From Phycicoccus elongatus Lp2 (GTDB taxonomy: Bacteria; Actinomycetota; Actinomycetes; Actinomycetales; Dermatophilaceae), in NCBI RefSeq assembly GCF_000367525.1, contig NZ_HF570956.1, forward strand, positions 1,248,462 through 1,305,084: a DNA stretch of 56,623 nucleotides, written 5' to 3'. Under the pieces are notes generated by a model. The model had not been told where the DNA came from. It searched no databases and saw only the letters and a program-made list of their open reading frames with translations. Both the position numbers and the translations under genes were made by a program. The number at the start of each line of letters is the position of its first letter. The first letter of the stretch is position 1. This document shows positions 27,471 to 36,313 of this stretch, in pieces.

Positions 27471-28340
27471 TCAGCCATCGGAATCCCCCAGTTTCCCGGC
27501 GAGCACGGCGTCCGCGACGCGCTCACCTTCGCGTGCCGCCCGGGTCAGGGCACCGATCGCCTGGGTCATCCAGAGAGTCACCCCGTCCCGGTCGCCACGG
27601 GCGTAACCGCTGAGCGCCCCCAGGTATGCCGCGCCGCCAGCTTCCCCGTGCCCGGCCTCGGTGACCGCCACCCCGGTGGGGTCGAGTCCACCGGCGCGCA
27701 CGATGTATCGCTCGACGGCCCTGGCCACCGTGCCGTTCGCCCGCGTGAAGGGACGGGAGTGAACCAGCTCGGCATGGGCGAGCGCCGCCGCGACCGGCAC
27801 CGGGACGACGTCGAGGGCGCTCATCAGGGCCACGACACCTCGCAGGCGCATCCTGGCCTCGTCCGCTGCGGGTGCCGGTGACACCTCAAGGAGTTCACGG
27901 CAGTCCTCGTCGTCATTGCGGGGGCGACCCAGCTCGTCGGCCGGCACGAGTTCGGCGGCGGCGAGCAGGTGCAGCCGCGCCAGGACCTGGAGGGGAGCGG
28001 TGGCCGCGGTGAACGATTCCGTCGCCGCCGTCGCGGCGATGGTGCCCTTGGCGACACGCTCGACCGGATCGAGGGGGTCGTGCCATCCCACCGCCCCGCG
28101 CATCAGGTCCCGCACGACGTCGACAGGGAGCCGAGCACCCTCGAGTTCCATCGAGGCCGCCGCGCCACGGACCCGTGACTCGGCCGCGGCCTCCGGGATG
28201 CGGCGACGCAGCGCCTGGTGCCAGCGAAGGGCGGTGCAGGCCTGCCGTGCCTCGTCGACCGCGGCCGCCACGGCAGGCCAGGTGGCGATCTCGCCCGCTG
28301 CCCGGACCGCGTCCGGCACGGACCCCTGAGCCGGGCTCAC
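27471..28340 (-). CDS. Fic-like protein with degenerate catalytic motif
   Basis: A 289-residue helical protein of a Fic-related family that sits near Tad loci in actinobacteria. The segment HSRPFTRANGTVARAVERYI aligns with the Fic core HPFxxGNGRxxR, but the histidine is displaced, the first Gly is Ala, and the Gly/Arg pair after Asn is Gly/Thr. AMP-transfer activity is therefore doubtful. An upstream AAASMELEGARLPVDVVRDL segment resembles the inhibitory-helix region (S/T-x-x-x-E-G) of Fic proteins. GTG 28340 overlaps the thioesterase stop; GTG 28319 is an alternative. Confidence 0.65.
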   Translation of the reverse strand: MSPAQGSVPDAVRAAGEIATWPAVAAAVDEARQACTALRWHQALRRRIPEAAAESRVRGAAASMELEGARLPVDVVRDLMRGAVGWHDPLDPVERVAKGTIAATAATESFTAATAPLQVLARLHLLAAAELVPADELGRPRNDDEDCRELLEVSPAPAADEARMRLRGVVALMSALDVVPVPVAAALAHAELVHSRPFTRANGTVARAVERYIVRAGGLDPTGVAVTEAGHGEAGGAAYLGALSGYARGDRDGVTLWMTQAIGALTRAAREGERVADAVLAGKLGDSDG

Positions 28341-29176
28341 GCCGGCGGGGCGGACGGCATCCGCACCCCGGCAAGTTGGCGCGACTGGGCAACAACCCGG
28401 CCCGTGCTGTCCCACACCACGCAGTCCTCCTCGAGCAGGCCACCGCTGACATTGGTGGTCGTGAGCCGGATCTGCAGCCAGCCCGGCGCCGGCACCGCGC
28501 GCACGTGGCCCGAGAACTCGATCGTCGGGGCCCACCCCATGGCGCCCAGGTCGAAGGAGACCGGCGGGAAGGCGTCGAGCACGAAGGGCAGCATCGCGGC
28601 ATCCGGGACGTGGTCGTCAACGGTCCGCAACCAGCCGCGCAGCTCCCCCTCTCCGCTCGGTGCGCCCATCCCGAAGCCGGCCGTCGCCGGGTCGATCCGG
28701 ATGTCGAGGCGTTGGAGGATGGCGATCGACCCCACGAGTTCCTTGGGTGCCATCGAGGTGGGGATGCACTCATCAGGCGGTGGCATCGACGGTGGTGGCT
28801 GTTGCCGGTGGACGGGCTCGGAGGTCGCGGCCAGGTCGGCCACCGTGCCCAACATCCGGACCCGCTCGACCGGGGAGCCGGCCACGTCCTGCAGCACCGA
28901 CACCTGGGCGGTCGAGAAGTTGCGACCGACTCGGAGCACGTCCGGCCGAAGCTCGACCGGGCCGGGCTCGCTCGCCGAGAGGAAGTAGGCGCTGAAGGCC
29001 ACGACATCGCGCTGGCCACCGCCGGCCGACACGGCCTGCGCCATCGCCTTGGCCCCGAGCGCCATCAGGATGCCGCCGTTGATGGCGCCGCCGATCAACC
29101 AGCCCGGCGTCAGGTGACCTCTGGTCACCCCGTCGGCCGGGTCGGAGAGGGCGAGGACATCCGAGAGCTCACTCAC
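28337..29176 (-). CDS. Acyl-CoA thioesterase family protein (double hot dog)
   Basis: A 279-residue TesB-like protein. LTPGWLIGGAINGGILMALGAKA is the first hot-dog helix region, and FSAYFLSASEPGPVELRPDVLRVGRNFSTAQVSVLQ is its strand part; a second repeat follows with GWAPTIEFSGHVRAVPAPGWLQIRL and EEDCVVWDSTGRVVAQSRQLAGVR near the end. It should hydrolyse acyl-CoA; chain length is unknown. GTG 29176 is seven bases from a TAGAGT box that overlaps the promoter of the divergent kinase gene. Confidence 0.82.
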   Translation of the reverse strand: MSELSDVLALSDPADGVTRGHLTPGWLIGGAINGGILMALGAKAMAQAVSAGGGQRDVVAFSAYFLSASEPGPVELRPDVLRVGRNFSTAQVSVLQDVAGSPVERVRMLGTVADLAATSEPVHRQQPPPSMPPPDECIPTSMAPKELVGSIAILQRLDIRIDPATAGFGMGAPSGEGELRGWLRTVDDHVPDAAMLPFVLDAFPPVSFDLGAMGWAPTIEFSGHVRAVPAPGWLQIRLTTTNVSGGLLEEDCVVWDSTGRVVAQSRQLAGVRMPSAPPA

Positions 29177-29183
29177 CCGCCTG

Positions 29184-29193
29184 ACTCTAGGCT
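29184..29193. promoter_or_regulatory. Overlapping divergent -10 boxes
   Basis: ACTCTAGGCT carries TAGGCT (29188-29193, plus) six bases before GTG 29200 of the kinase and TAGAGT (29184-29189, minus) seven bases before GTG 29176 of the thioesterase. The two boxes share the TA at 29188-29189 on a CTAG core, and both transcripts would be leaderless. Confidence 0.65.
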
Positions 29194-29199
29194 GCGAGG

Positions 29200-30408
29200 G
29201 TGCGCAGCTTCGACGTCCCCACCGCGATCGTCGTCGCCGGCGGGATGTTGCTGCTCTGGCTGGCTCTCTGGCTGCAGCGCAGGCTGCGTCGTCGGGGCTT
29301 CATCTCCCCCGTCGACCAGGCGACCTATTCGACGCTGCACCGTGCCTCGCTCGCCGCCCGACACCTGTCGACCGGTCTGTCGTCGGAGGCCGGTGACAAG
29401 GCCGGAAAGCACCTGCTCGCCCTGCTCGGCGCTCGCGCCCTGGCCATCACCGACCGGGTGGACGTGCTGTCCTGGACCGGACCGGGCGAGACCCTGCATC
29501 GCCCGCTCACGATGGCCGTCAACGGCGCTCTCACGGGGGCGGGTCGGACGTCGGCGGCGGACCACCGCGAGGTCAACTGCAGCGACCCCGAGTGTGAGCT
29601 GCGCTCGGCCGTCTTCGTCCCGCTGGTCCTCGGCGACGACGTCATCGGGAGCCTCGCGGCATACACCGACAGTGCCTCCCCCGGGCTGGTGCGGGCGACC
29701 GAGGAGGTCGCCGCCTGGGTGTCGGCCCAACTCGAACTCGCGCAGAGCAGCCGGGACCGTCCCCGTCTCATGGAGGCGGAACTGCGAGCCCTGCGAGCCC
29801 AGATCAGCCCGCACTTCATCTACAACGCGCTCGCGGCGATCGCGTCCTTCGTGCGCACCGACCCGGATCGGGCCCGTGATCTGCTGCTCGAGTTCGCCGA
29901 CTTCACGCGCTACGCGCTGCGTCGCGGCGGAAACTTCACGACCCTCCAGGAGGAACTTCGCAACGTCGAGCGCTACCTGGTCCTGGAGCAGGCCCGCTTC
30001 GGCGAGCGACTCCAGGTCAGCCTGCTCATCGCGCCCGAGGTGCTGTCGGTCAAGGTGCCCTACTTGGCGGTTCAACCCCTCGTGGAGAACGCGGTCAGGC
30101 ACGGACTGGCGGCCAAGGAAGGGATCGGCCATGTGACCATCCTCGCCAGCGACCTCGGCCACCTGGCCGAGATCGTGGTCGAGGACGACGGAGTCGGCAC
30201 CGAACCGGATCGGGTTCGCCGGATTCTCGACGCAACCGACGGCTCGGACTCGGTCGGTCTCGGCAATGTGGACGCGCGGCTCCGCCAGGTCTTCGGTGAC
30301 GCCTCGGGCCTGACCATCGAGACGGCGCCCGGGGCCGGCACCAAGGTGAGCTTCGTGGTCCCCAAGTTCTCGCCCGGCATCTCCGATGACGACTATGCCT
30401 CTCGGTAG
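29200..30408 (+). CDS. LytS-family sensor histidine kinase
   Basis: A 402-residue kinase. One N-terminal membrane helix (about residues 5-24) is followed by a GAF-like sensory region with the cysteine pair NCSDPECEL (around 126-134), then the LytS His_kinase box QISPHFIYNALAAIASFVRTD and an HATPase domain with QPLVENAVRHGL (N box), EDDGVGTEPD and GLGNVDARLRQVFG. It signals to the LytTR regulator encoded next. Such pairs in other bacteria sense pyruvate or related carboxylates and control uptake; the following DUF485/symporter genes fit that role. The cysteine pair could sense redox state or bind metal (inference). Confidence 0.9.
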   Translation: MRSFDVPTAIVVAGGMLLLWLALWLQRRLRRRGFISPVDQATYSTLHRASLAARHLSTGLSSEAGDKAGKHLLALLGARALAITDRVDVLSWTGPGETLHRPLTMAVNGALTGAGRTSAADHREVNCSDPECELRSAVFVPLVLGDDVIGSLAAYTDSASPGLVRATEEVAAWVSAQLELAQSSRDRPRLMEAELRALRAQISPHFIYNALAAIASFVRTDPDRARDLLLEFADFTRYALRRGGNFTTLQEELRNVERYLVLEQARFGERLQVSLLIAPEVLSVKVPYLAVQPLVENAVRHGLAAKEGIGHVTILASDLGHLAEIVVEDDGVGTEPDRVRRILDATDGSDSVGLGNVDARLRQVFGDASGLTIETAPGAGTKVSFVVPKFSPGISDDDYASR

Positions 30409-30411
30409 GCT
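30406..30411 (+). promoter_or_regulatory. -10 box of the LytTR regulator, made from the kinase stop codon
   Basis: TAGGCT: its TAG is the stop codon of the kinase gene. GTG 30418 follows after six bases, so the regulator can be transcribed independently as a leaderless mRNA. Confidence 0.5.
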
Positions 30412-30417
30412 GCCGCC

Positions 30418-31158
30418 GTGACCGGTCCGGGGTTGACTGCGCTCGTCGTCGATGACGAGCGGCCAGCCCTGTCCGAGCTCGCTTGGCTGCTCGACCAGGA
30501 CGAGCGGGTGGCCGAGGTCATCGCCGCCTCCAGCGGCACCCAGGCCCTGACCGTCCTGGAGGGTCGGGACGTCGACGTGATCTTCAGCGACATCTCGATG
30601 CCGGGCCTGGACGGCATGGCCCTGGCCCGCGTCGTCGCCAAGTTCTCGACCCAACCCCAGATCGTCTTCGTCACCGCGCATGACCAGCACGCAGTGGATG
30701 CCTTCGCCCTCGACGCCACCGACTACGTCATGAAGCCAGTGCGCCAGGACCGGCTTCGGGAAGCCGTCCGCAAGGTTCTCACCCGCTGCGAGGAACCCGG
30801 CGGGACCGAGACAGACGCTCAGGACGAGACCATCCCGGTCGAGTTGGGGGGCGTCACACGGTTCATCACCCGCCGCCAGATCCGCTATGCGCAGGCCCAG
30901 GGGGACTACGCCCGACTGCACACCGAGAACGGCAGCCACCTGGTGCGGATCCCGCTGTCCACCCTCGAGGAGCAGTGGGGCGAGCACGGATTCGTGCGCA
31001 TCCACCGCAGCACCCTCGTCGCGCTCCCGCATGTCAGCGAAGTCCGGATGGACCACGGGCGGTGCAGTGTCGTCGTCGGCACCACCGAGCTCCAGGTCAG
31101 CCGCCGGCACACCAAGGCCCTGCGCGATCTGGTCCTGCGCCGCCAGGGGCGGCCGTGA
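30418..31158 (+). CDS. LytTR-type response regulator
   Basis: A 246-residue regulator. Receiver domain: ALVVDDERPA (acidic pocket), IFSDISMPGLDG (phospho-acceptor Asp), FVTAHD and YVMKPV (conserved Lys). C-terminal LytTR DNA-binding domain: IRYAQAQGDYARLHTENGSHLVRIPLSTLEEQW and FVRIHRSTLVAL. It is the partner of the upstream LytS kinase and probably regulates the DUF485/symporter genes at 31166-33087 and perhaps the similar pair at 36314-38345. Confidence 0.93.
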   Translation: MTGPGLTALVVDDERPALSELAWLLDQDERVAEVIAASSGTQALTVLEGRDVDVIFSDISMPGLDGMALARVVAKFSTQPQIVFVTAHDQHAVDAFALDATDYVMKPVRQDRLREAVRKVLTRCEEPGGTETDAQDETIPVELGGVTRFITRRQIRYAQAQGDYARLHTENGSHLVRIPLSTLEEQWGEHGFVRIHRSTLVALPHVSEVRMDHGRCSVVVGTTELQVSRRHTKALRDLVLRRQGRP

Positions 31159-31165
31159 CCCCGTC

Positions 31166-31546
31166 GTGAGCCAGCCCTCCTCGACCCCGAAGCGGGTGCG
31201 CGTGACGCGCTCCCGACGGGTCTCCCAGCGGGCGTCCTGGCGCCCGGTCGCCGCGGAGCTGGACGAGCAGACCGGTGTCGGCGATGTCTATCTCGAAGGC
31301 CTCATGCGCGCACAGTTCCGCCTGTCCGTGCTCGTCCTCATCCTCCTCGTCGTCGGGCTCGGCGGCCTCCCCGTGCTGTTGATCGTCTTCCCGACCACGC
31401 GCAGCCTGACCGTGATCGGCGTCCCCTTCCCCTGGCTGGTGCTCGCCATCGCCTTCTACCCCACGATGTGGCTCCTCGCCCGGTGGTATGCCGCGCAGTC
31501 GGCTCGCGTGGAACGCCAGTTCCGTGACGTGCTGAGTGGCCGGTGA
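31166..31546 (+). CDS. DUF485-like small membrane subunit
   Basis: A 126-residue protein with a basic N-terminal region and two membrane helices (about residues 52-78 and 86-108), placed directly before a sodium:solute symporter gene, the position occupied by DUF485/YjcH proteins beside ActP. GTG 31166 lies seven bases after the LytTR stop, and the stop overlaps the symporter start. Similarity to canonical DUF485 is looser than for the protein at 36314. Role: probable accessory subunit of the symporter. Confidence 0.7.
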   Translation: MSQPSSTPKRVRVTRSRRVSQRASWRPVAAELDEQTGVGDVYLEGLMRAQFRLSVLVLILLVVGLGGLPVLLIVFPTTRSLTVIGVPFPWLVLAIAFYPTMWLLARWYAAQSARVERQFRDVLSGR

Positions 31547-33087
31547 CCTCGTCCCTGTCCCTTGTCGCGGTCGGTGCCGTGTGCCTGCTCACCATCGTCT
31601 TCGGGGCGTTGGGGCTGCGACTGTCGAGGGCGACGAGCGACTTCTATGTTGCGGGGCGATCGGTCTCCCCACGCATGAACGCCAGTGCGATCGGGGGCGA
31701 ATACCTGAGCGCAGCAAGCTTTCTCGGTGTCGCGGGCCTCATCTACGACTTCGGGGTCGATCAGCTGTGGCTGCCGGTCGGCTACACCACCGGTTACCTC
31801 GTGCTGCTCGTCATGGTCGCCGCCCCGATGCGCCGGTCCGGTGCCTACACCGTCCCCGACTTTGCCGAGGCCCGCCTGCAGTCGGGGCGGGTGCGACTGG
31901 TGGCCTCGACCCTCGTCGTGGCCATCGGATGGATCTACCTTGTCCCCCAACTCCAGGGCGCCTCGCTCGTGCTCCAGATCGTCGCCGACGTGCCGGGCTG
32001 GGTCGGCGGCACCGTCGTCGCCATCGTCGTCATCCTCGCGGTGGGGGCCGGCGGCATGCGGTCCATCACCTTCGTCCAGGCAGTGCAGTACTGGATCAAG
32101 TTGACCGCCTTGGCCGTGCCGGCCTTCGTGCTCATCGTTCTCTGGGTCCGTGCCGGTCACCCCGCCCCCGATGTCCCCAGCACGTCGTGGGAGGTGGCCC
32201 TCACGCCGCGCGCCGAGGGTGACCACCCGACCTACCGGGTCTACTCGACCCTCATCGCGCTGAGCCTGGGCACGATGGGCCTGCCGCACGTCCTCGTTCG
32301 CTACTACACCAATCCGGATGGCAACGCCGCGCGTCGCACCACCGTCAATGTCCTGCTGTTGCTCGGCCTCTTCTACCTCCTGCCCCCCATTTACGGGGTT
32401 CTCGGCCGCGTGCACCTGCCGACCATGCCCGAGGGGGTGCGCTCGGACTCGATCGTCCTGCGCCTGCCCGGCGTCGTCGTCGGCGGCCTGGGTGGCGACC
32501 TGCTCACGGCGGTGCTCGCCGCGGGGGCCTTCGCGGCCCTGTTGTCGACGGCCTCGGGCGTGGCCATGTCAGTGGCGGGCGTCCTCGACCAGTCCCTCAT
32601 GCGCCCCTGGGTGGCCCGCCTCTCCGGCGGCGACGCGGGTATGCCGGTCGGTTTCCGCCTCGCAGCCCTCGCCGCGGTGGCGGTGCCCTATGTCGTCAGC
32701 CGGCTGGTCGAGCCAATCGGCCTGGCGACGATGGTGGGACTCGCCTTCGCCGTCGCTGCCTCCACCTTCGCACCGCTGCTCATCCTCGGCGTGTGGTGGC
32801 GGGCGCTCTCCACCATCGGGGCGATCGCCGGTCTGCTCACCGGTGCCGTCGCGGCCACCGCGGCGATCTTTGCGTCGATCGCGCTTCGGCCGGTCGACGG
32901 ATGGCCCGGGTGGACCGGAGCTCTGCTCTCCCAACCAGCCGCGTGGTCGGTCCCCCTCGCCACCTTGGTGACCGTCGTCGTGTCCCTCTCGACGCCGGCG
33001 TCCGTCCCGCCCGGCACGACTCGCCTGCTCGTCCGGTTGCACACGCCCGAGGGTGTCGACGTGTCGCGGTCACGACCCGACGACTGA
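31543..33087 (+). CDS. Sodium:solute symporter family permease
   Basis: A 514-residue SSS transporter with about 13 membrane segments. Family signatures: DFYVAGRSVSPRMNASAIGGEYLSAASFLG near the N-terminus, YSTLIALSLGTMGLPHVLVRYYTNP centrally and AAGAFAALLSTASGVAMSVAGVLD. The substrate is probably a monocarboxylate such as acetate or pyruvate, judged from similarity to ActP/MctC and its location behind a LytS/LytTR pair. GTG 31543 overlaps the previous stop (GTGA). Confidence 0.88.
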   Translation: MTSSLSLVAVGAVCLLTIVFGALGLRLSRATSDFYVAGRSVSPRMNASAIGGEYLSAASFLGVAGLIYDFGVDQLWLPVGYTTGYLVLLVMVAAPMRRSGAYTVPDFAEARLQSGRVRLVASTLVVAIGWIYLVPQLQGASLVLQIVADVPGWVGGTVVAIVVILAVGAGGMRSITFVQAVQYWIKLTALAVPAFVLIVLWVRAGHPAPDVPSTSWEVALTPRAEGDHPTYRVYSTLIALSLGTMGLPHVLVRYYTNPDGNAARRTTVNVLLLLGLFYLLPPIYGVLGRVHLPTMPEGVRSDSIVLRLPGVVVGGLGGDLLTAVLAAGAFAALLSTASGVAMSVAGVLDQSLMRPWVARLSGGDAGMPVGFRLAALAAVAVPYVVSRLVEPIGLATMVGLAFAVAASTFAPLLILGVWWRALSTIGAIAGLLTGAVAATAAIFASIALRPVDGWPGWTGALLSQPAAWSVPLATLVTVVVSLSTPASVPPGTTRLLVRLHTPEGVDVSRSRPDD

Positions 33088-33090
33088 GGC

Positions 33091-34287
33091 TCAGGCCACG
33101 ACAGCCCGCGCCGACACGAAGGCATCGACGCACTGGCGGACATCATCCTCGGAATGGGCGGCACTGAGCTGGACACGAATTCGCGCCCTCCCCTTGGGCA
33201 CCACGGGGAAGCTGAAGGCAATGACGTACACCCCCGAGTCGACCAGCATGTGGTCGGCGACCGCGGCGGCGGTGCGGGCACCACCCTCGCCGGGGAACAT
33301 GACGGGGATGATCGGATGGCTGCCCGGGAGCAGGTCGAAGCCCGCTTCGGACATCAGCGTGCGGAAGAGGGATGCGTTGCGCTGCAACGTCTCCCGAGCC
33401 TGCGAAGACGTCGACACCAACTCGAGAGCCTTCAGCGATCCGGCCACGACGGCCGGCGCCACCGAGTTCGAGAAGAGGTAGGGCCTGGAGCGTTGACGCA
33501 ACAGGTCGACGATCTCCTGATGGGCACTCACGTAGCCACCGGACGCGCCCCCGAGGGCCTTGCCGAGGGTGCCGGTGATGATGTCGACACGGTCCGTGAC
33601 ACCGAAGAGTTCCGGCGTGCCGCGCCCACCGGCGCCGACGAAGCCGACGGCGTGACTGTCGTCGACCAGCACCATCGCCTCGAACTCGTCGGCGAGATCG
33701 CAGATCTGGTCCAAGGGGGCAAAGGAGCCGTCCATCGAGAACACGCCGTCGGTCACGACGACGACCCGGTGGGCACCCGCGCCCCGCGCTGCCTCCAGTT
33801 GCCCGCGCAGGTCCGCCATGTCGGCGTTCTTGTAGCGATATCTGGCCGCCTTGGACAGGCGGACCCCGTCGATGATCGAGGCGTGGTTGAGTTCGTCGCT
33901 GATGATCGCGTCACCCTCGCCAAAGAGCACCTCGAAGACGCCGCCGTTGGCGTCGAAGCACGAGGAGTAGAGGATCGTCGCCTCCATCCCGAGGAACTCA
34001 CTGAGGGCGCGCTCGAGCCGGTCGTGCTGGGTCTGGGTGCCGCAGATGAAGCGCACCGAGGCCATCCCGAAACCCCACTCGTCGAGCGCCGCCTTGGAGG
34101 CCGCGACGACGTCCGGGTGGTCGGCGAACCCCAGGTAGTTGTTGGCGCAGAAGTTCAGGGCGTCGCCTCGCGAGGTGCCGATGTGAGCCGATTGCGGGGT
34201 CGTGATCTGGCGCTCGCGCTTGTAGAGCCCGGCCTCCTCGATCTCCCGCAGGGTCTGGGCGAGTTGCTCCCGCACTGCTCCGTACAC
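33091..34287 (-). CDS. kbl: Glycine C-acetyltransferase (2-amino-3-ketobutyrate CoA ligase)
   Basis: A 398-residue PLP enzyme of the alpha-oxoamine synthase family that cleaves 2-amino-3-oxobutyrate with CoA to glycine and acetyl-CoA, the second step of threonine catabolism. Motifs: [51 protein letters not shown] and [14 protein letters not shown] with the PLP lysine. GTG 34287 is preceded by GGAGGT; the spacer between ribosome-binding site and start contains an iterated octamer. tdh lies upstream in the same direction, with a lipoprotein gene between. Confidence 0.95.
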   Translation of the reverse strand: MYGAVREQLAQTLREIEEAGLYKRERQITTPQSAHIGTSRGDALNFCANNYLGFADHPDVVAASKAALDEWGFGMASVRFICGTQTQHDRLERALSEFLGMEATILYSSCFDANGGVFEVLFGEGDAIISDELNHASIIDGVRLSKAARYRYKNADMADLRGQLEAARGAGAHRVVVVTDGVFSMDGSFAPLDQICDLADEFEAMVLVDDSHAVGFVGAGGRGTPELFGVTDRVDIITGTLGKALGGASGGYVSAHQEIVDLLRQRSRPYLFSNSVAPAVVAGSLKALELVSTSSQARETLQRNASLFRTLMSEAGFDLLPGSHPIIPVMFPGEGGARTAAAVADHMLVDSGVYVIAFSFPVVPKGRARIRVQLSAAHSEDDVRQCVDAFVSARAVVA

Positions 34288-34341
34288 GGCATACCTCCAT
34301 CGGTGGTGACGACCGCGGTCAGCGTATGCCGTGGGCGCGCG

Positions 34342-35046
34342 TCAGCCCCGGCCGGCGGCGTCCGCGGCGTCGAGGGCGTCGAACATGGCCTTGGTCTGGT
34401 CCTCACTCTTGGCCACCACGGGCTTGGCCAACTGCACCGTCGAATAGCGCTGTCCACGGCATCCGGAGGCGACCACCAGGGTCGGGTTGTCGAGGTCGGG
34501 TGCGTAGTTGACGATGCGCCATTCGTCGGCGGCCAGGCCCTGCCACTGGATCATCGTCGAGAACGCCGCGCAGGCCTGATCCGCGGTCATCGTGCCGGTG
34601 AAGAGGGCATCCGTGCGGTCGAGGCGGTCCAGGACCTCCTGGTTGCCCTTGGCCGCGATCCTCGTCATCGCCACCGTCGAGGGCATCGACGCCGCCCACT
34701 GATCGGCGGGCACCGACGTCACACTGAGCACCGACCCGTCATTGGACCATTCGCAGCCGGGGAGTCCGACCTTCTCCACCTGGTTGAACTTCGTGTAGGT
34801 GCCACCCATGAGCGCGGTGATCGTCGCCTTGTCGAGCAATTGGCAGGCGTCGACGCCCGAGGACACGCTCGGTGACGGCGCGGACACCGACGCGGATGCC
34901 GTGGCACTGGGTGACGCCGAGGACGCCTTCGGCGTCGGGGACGCTGCCTCGGGTCTGCCCGAGGCGGAGCAACCGGCGAGCAGGCCGAGCGTCAACCCAC
35001 CCGCCATCACGCGGGACACCATGGTCTTCAGCAGACTGCGGGGCAT
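34342..35046 (-). CDS. Lipoprotein, DUF3558-like
   Basis: A 234-residue exported lipoprotein. A signal peptide ends in the lipobox LLAGC (Cys at about 26), followed by a Ser/Ala/Pro-rich linker (about 27-65) and a domain with DACQLLDKATITALMGG, PGCEWSNDGSVLSV and a later Cys pair (DQACAAF, ASGCRGQ), the layout of DUF3558 proteins. It starts five bases after the tdh stop and lies between tdh and kbl, so it is co-transcribed with threonine catabolic enzymes. Function unknown; a ligand-binding surface protein is possible. Confidence 0.75.
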   Translation of the reverse strand: MPRSLLKTMVSRVMAGGLTLGLLAGCSASGRPEAASPTPKASSASPSATASASVSAPSPSVSSGVDACQLLDKATITALMGGTYTKFNQVEKVGLPGCEWSNDGSVLSVTSVPADQWAASMPSTVAMTRIAAKGNQEVLDRLDRTDALFTGTMTADQACAAFSTMIQWQGLAADEWRIVNYAPDLDNPTLVVASGCRGQRYSTVQLAKPVVAKSEDQTKAMFDALDAADAAGRG

Positions 35047-35051
35047 TGCGC

Positions 35052-36092
35052 TCAACTCCAATCGAGGATGACCTTGCCGCCGTGACCGGAGCGGGTGTCG
35101 GCGAAGGCCGCCTCCCAGTCCTGCGCGGCATACCGGCCGGTGATGACGGAGGTGACGGCCCGACCCAGGTCTGGCGAGCTGGAGAGCATGGCCCCCATGA
35201 GGTACCACGTCTCGAACATCTCCCGGCCATAGATCCCGCGGATCGTGATCATGTGGGTGATGACCGGGCCCCAGTCGATCTCGTAGGGGTCCTTGGGTAG
35301 CCCCAGCATCGCGATCCGGCCGCCGTGGTTCATGTTCGCGATCAACTCGCGCGTCGCCGCCGGTGAGCCGGACATCTCCAGGCCGACGTCGAAGCCCTCG
35401 ACCATGCCCAGATCGTCCTGCGCCTGCGCGAGCGAACCCCCGGTGCCGACATTGACGACACGGTCCGCCCCGGCGGCCCGGGCGAGCTCCAGACGGGCCT
35501 CCGACAGGTCGGTGACGCAGATCCGACGGGCCCCCGCGTGCCGGACGACTGCGGTCGCCATCACCCCGATCGGCCCGGCGCCGGTGACGACGACGTCCTC
35601 GCCGACGACGGGCCACTGCAGCGCCGTGTGGACGGCATTGCCGAGCGGGTCGAAAAGGACGCCGAGGTCCGGGTCGAGCTCGCCCGGCTGCACCCACGCG
35701 TTGGTCGCGGGGATGACGACGTAGTCGGCGAAGGCCCCGTCACGGTTGACCCCGACGCCGATCGTGTGGATGCACATGTGCTTGCGGCCGGCCCGGCAGT
35801 TGCGACAGTGCCCGCAGACGACATGGCCCTCCCCCGACACTCGGTCCCCGACGCTGACGTGCTCGACGTCCACACCCACCTCGACGACCTCGCCGAAGAA
35901 CTCGTGCCCCAGCGTCTGCGGCACCTGCATCGCCGACGCCGCCCAGTCGTCGTAGTCGTACAAGTGGAGGTCGGTGCCACAGAGTCCGGCGCGCAGGACC
36001 CGGATCTTGACGTCCTTCTCACCGCACACGGGCTCGGGAATGTCGACGAGTTCGAGACCGGGACCTGGGGCGACCTTCCGCAGTGCGCGCAC
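35052..36092 (-). CDS. tdh: L-threonine 3-dehydrogenase
   Basis: A 346-residue zinc-dependent medium-chain dehydrogenase that oxidises threonine to 2-amino-3-oxobutyrate with NAD+. Motifs: GLCGTDLHLYDYDDWA (catalytic Zn Cys), LGHEFFGEVVEVG, the structural Zn cysteines GHCRNCRAGRKHMC, VTGAGPIGVMATAV (NAD fold) and HMITIRGIYGREMFETWY. GTG 36092 is favoured because AAGGATGG precedes it at proper spacing; ATG 36101 is an alternative. Product goes to Kbl encoded two genes downstream. Confidence 0.93.
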   Translation of the reverse strand: MRALRKVAPGPGLELVDIPEPVCGEKDVKIRVLRAGLCGTDLHLYDYDDWAASAMQVPQTLGHEFFGEVVEVGVDVEHVSVGDRVSGEGHVVCGHCRNCRAGRKHMCIHTIGVGVNRDGAFADYVVIPATNAWVQPGELDPDLGVLFDPLGNAVHTALQWPVVGEDVVVTGAGPIGVMATAVVRHAGARRICVTDLSEARLELARAAGADRVVNVGTGGSLAQAQDDLGMVEGFDVGLEMSGSPAATRELIANMNHGGRIAMLGLPKDPYEIDWGPVITHMITIRGIYGREMFETWYLMGAMLSSSPDLGRAVTSVITGRYAAQDWEAAFADTRSGHGGKVILDWS

Positions 36093-36134
36093 GACACCCA
36101 TCCTTGCGTATGCCGCGGAAGCGGCGGCCAGAAG

Positions 36135-36185
36135 ACACCGCTCGGCGCGCGACGCGCGCCGTTCGGCGGTGTGACGGCGCCCACA
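36135..36185. promoter_or_regulatory. Long palindrome and Crp-like site between tdh and DUF485/actP
   Basis: CGGCGCGCG-A-CGCGCGCCG (36143-36161) is a perfect inverted repeat, extended outward by ACACCGC (36135-36141) with GCGGTGT (36166-36172). TGTGACGGCGCCCACA (36170-36185) overlaps its end and fits TGTGA-N6-TCACA at nine of ten positions. A second hairpin, GCGCGCAAC/GGTGCGCGC, spans 36220-36238. This 221-bp divergent control region serves tdh and the symporter pair; regulator assignments are inferred. Confidence 0.55.
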
Positions 36186-36313
36186 GACCGTTTCGGTCCA
36201 CCCGCCCGGCGACGGCCGGCGCGCAACCGGTGCGCGCGGCATACCTCCTCAAGCATGCTGGCCCCCGAGTCGGGCAACGGTGCCTGCTCGGATTTCTTCG
36301 GAGGTGACCCTCA

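Noticed and set aside
36093-36242. N-terminal extension of tdh starting at ATG 36242
   Set aside because: The extension is Arg-rich, unlike family N-termini, the Shine-Dalgarno-like GAGGAGG is only one base from the ATG, and it spans the palindromic control region.
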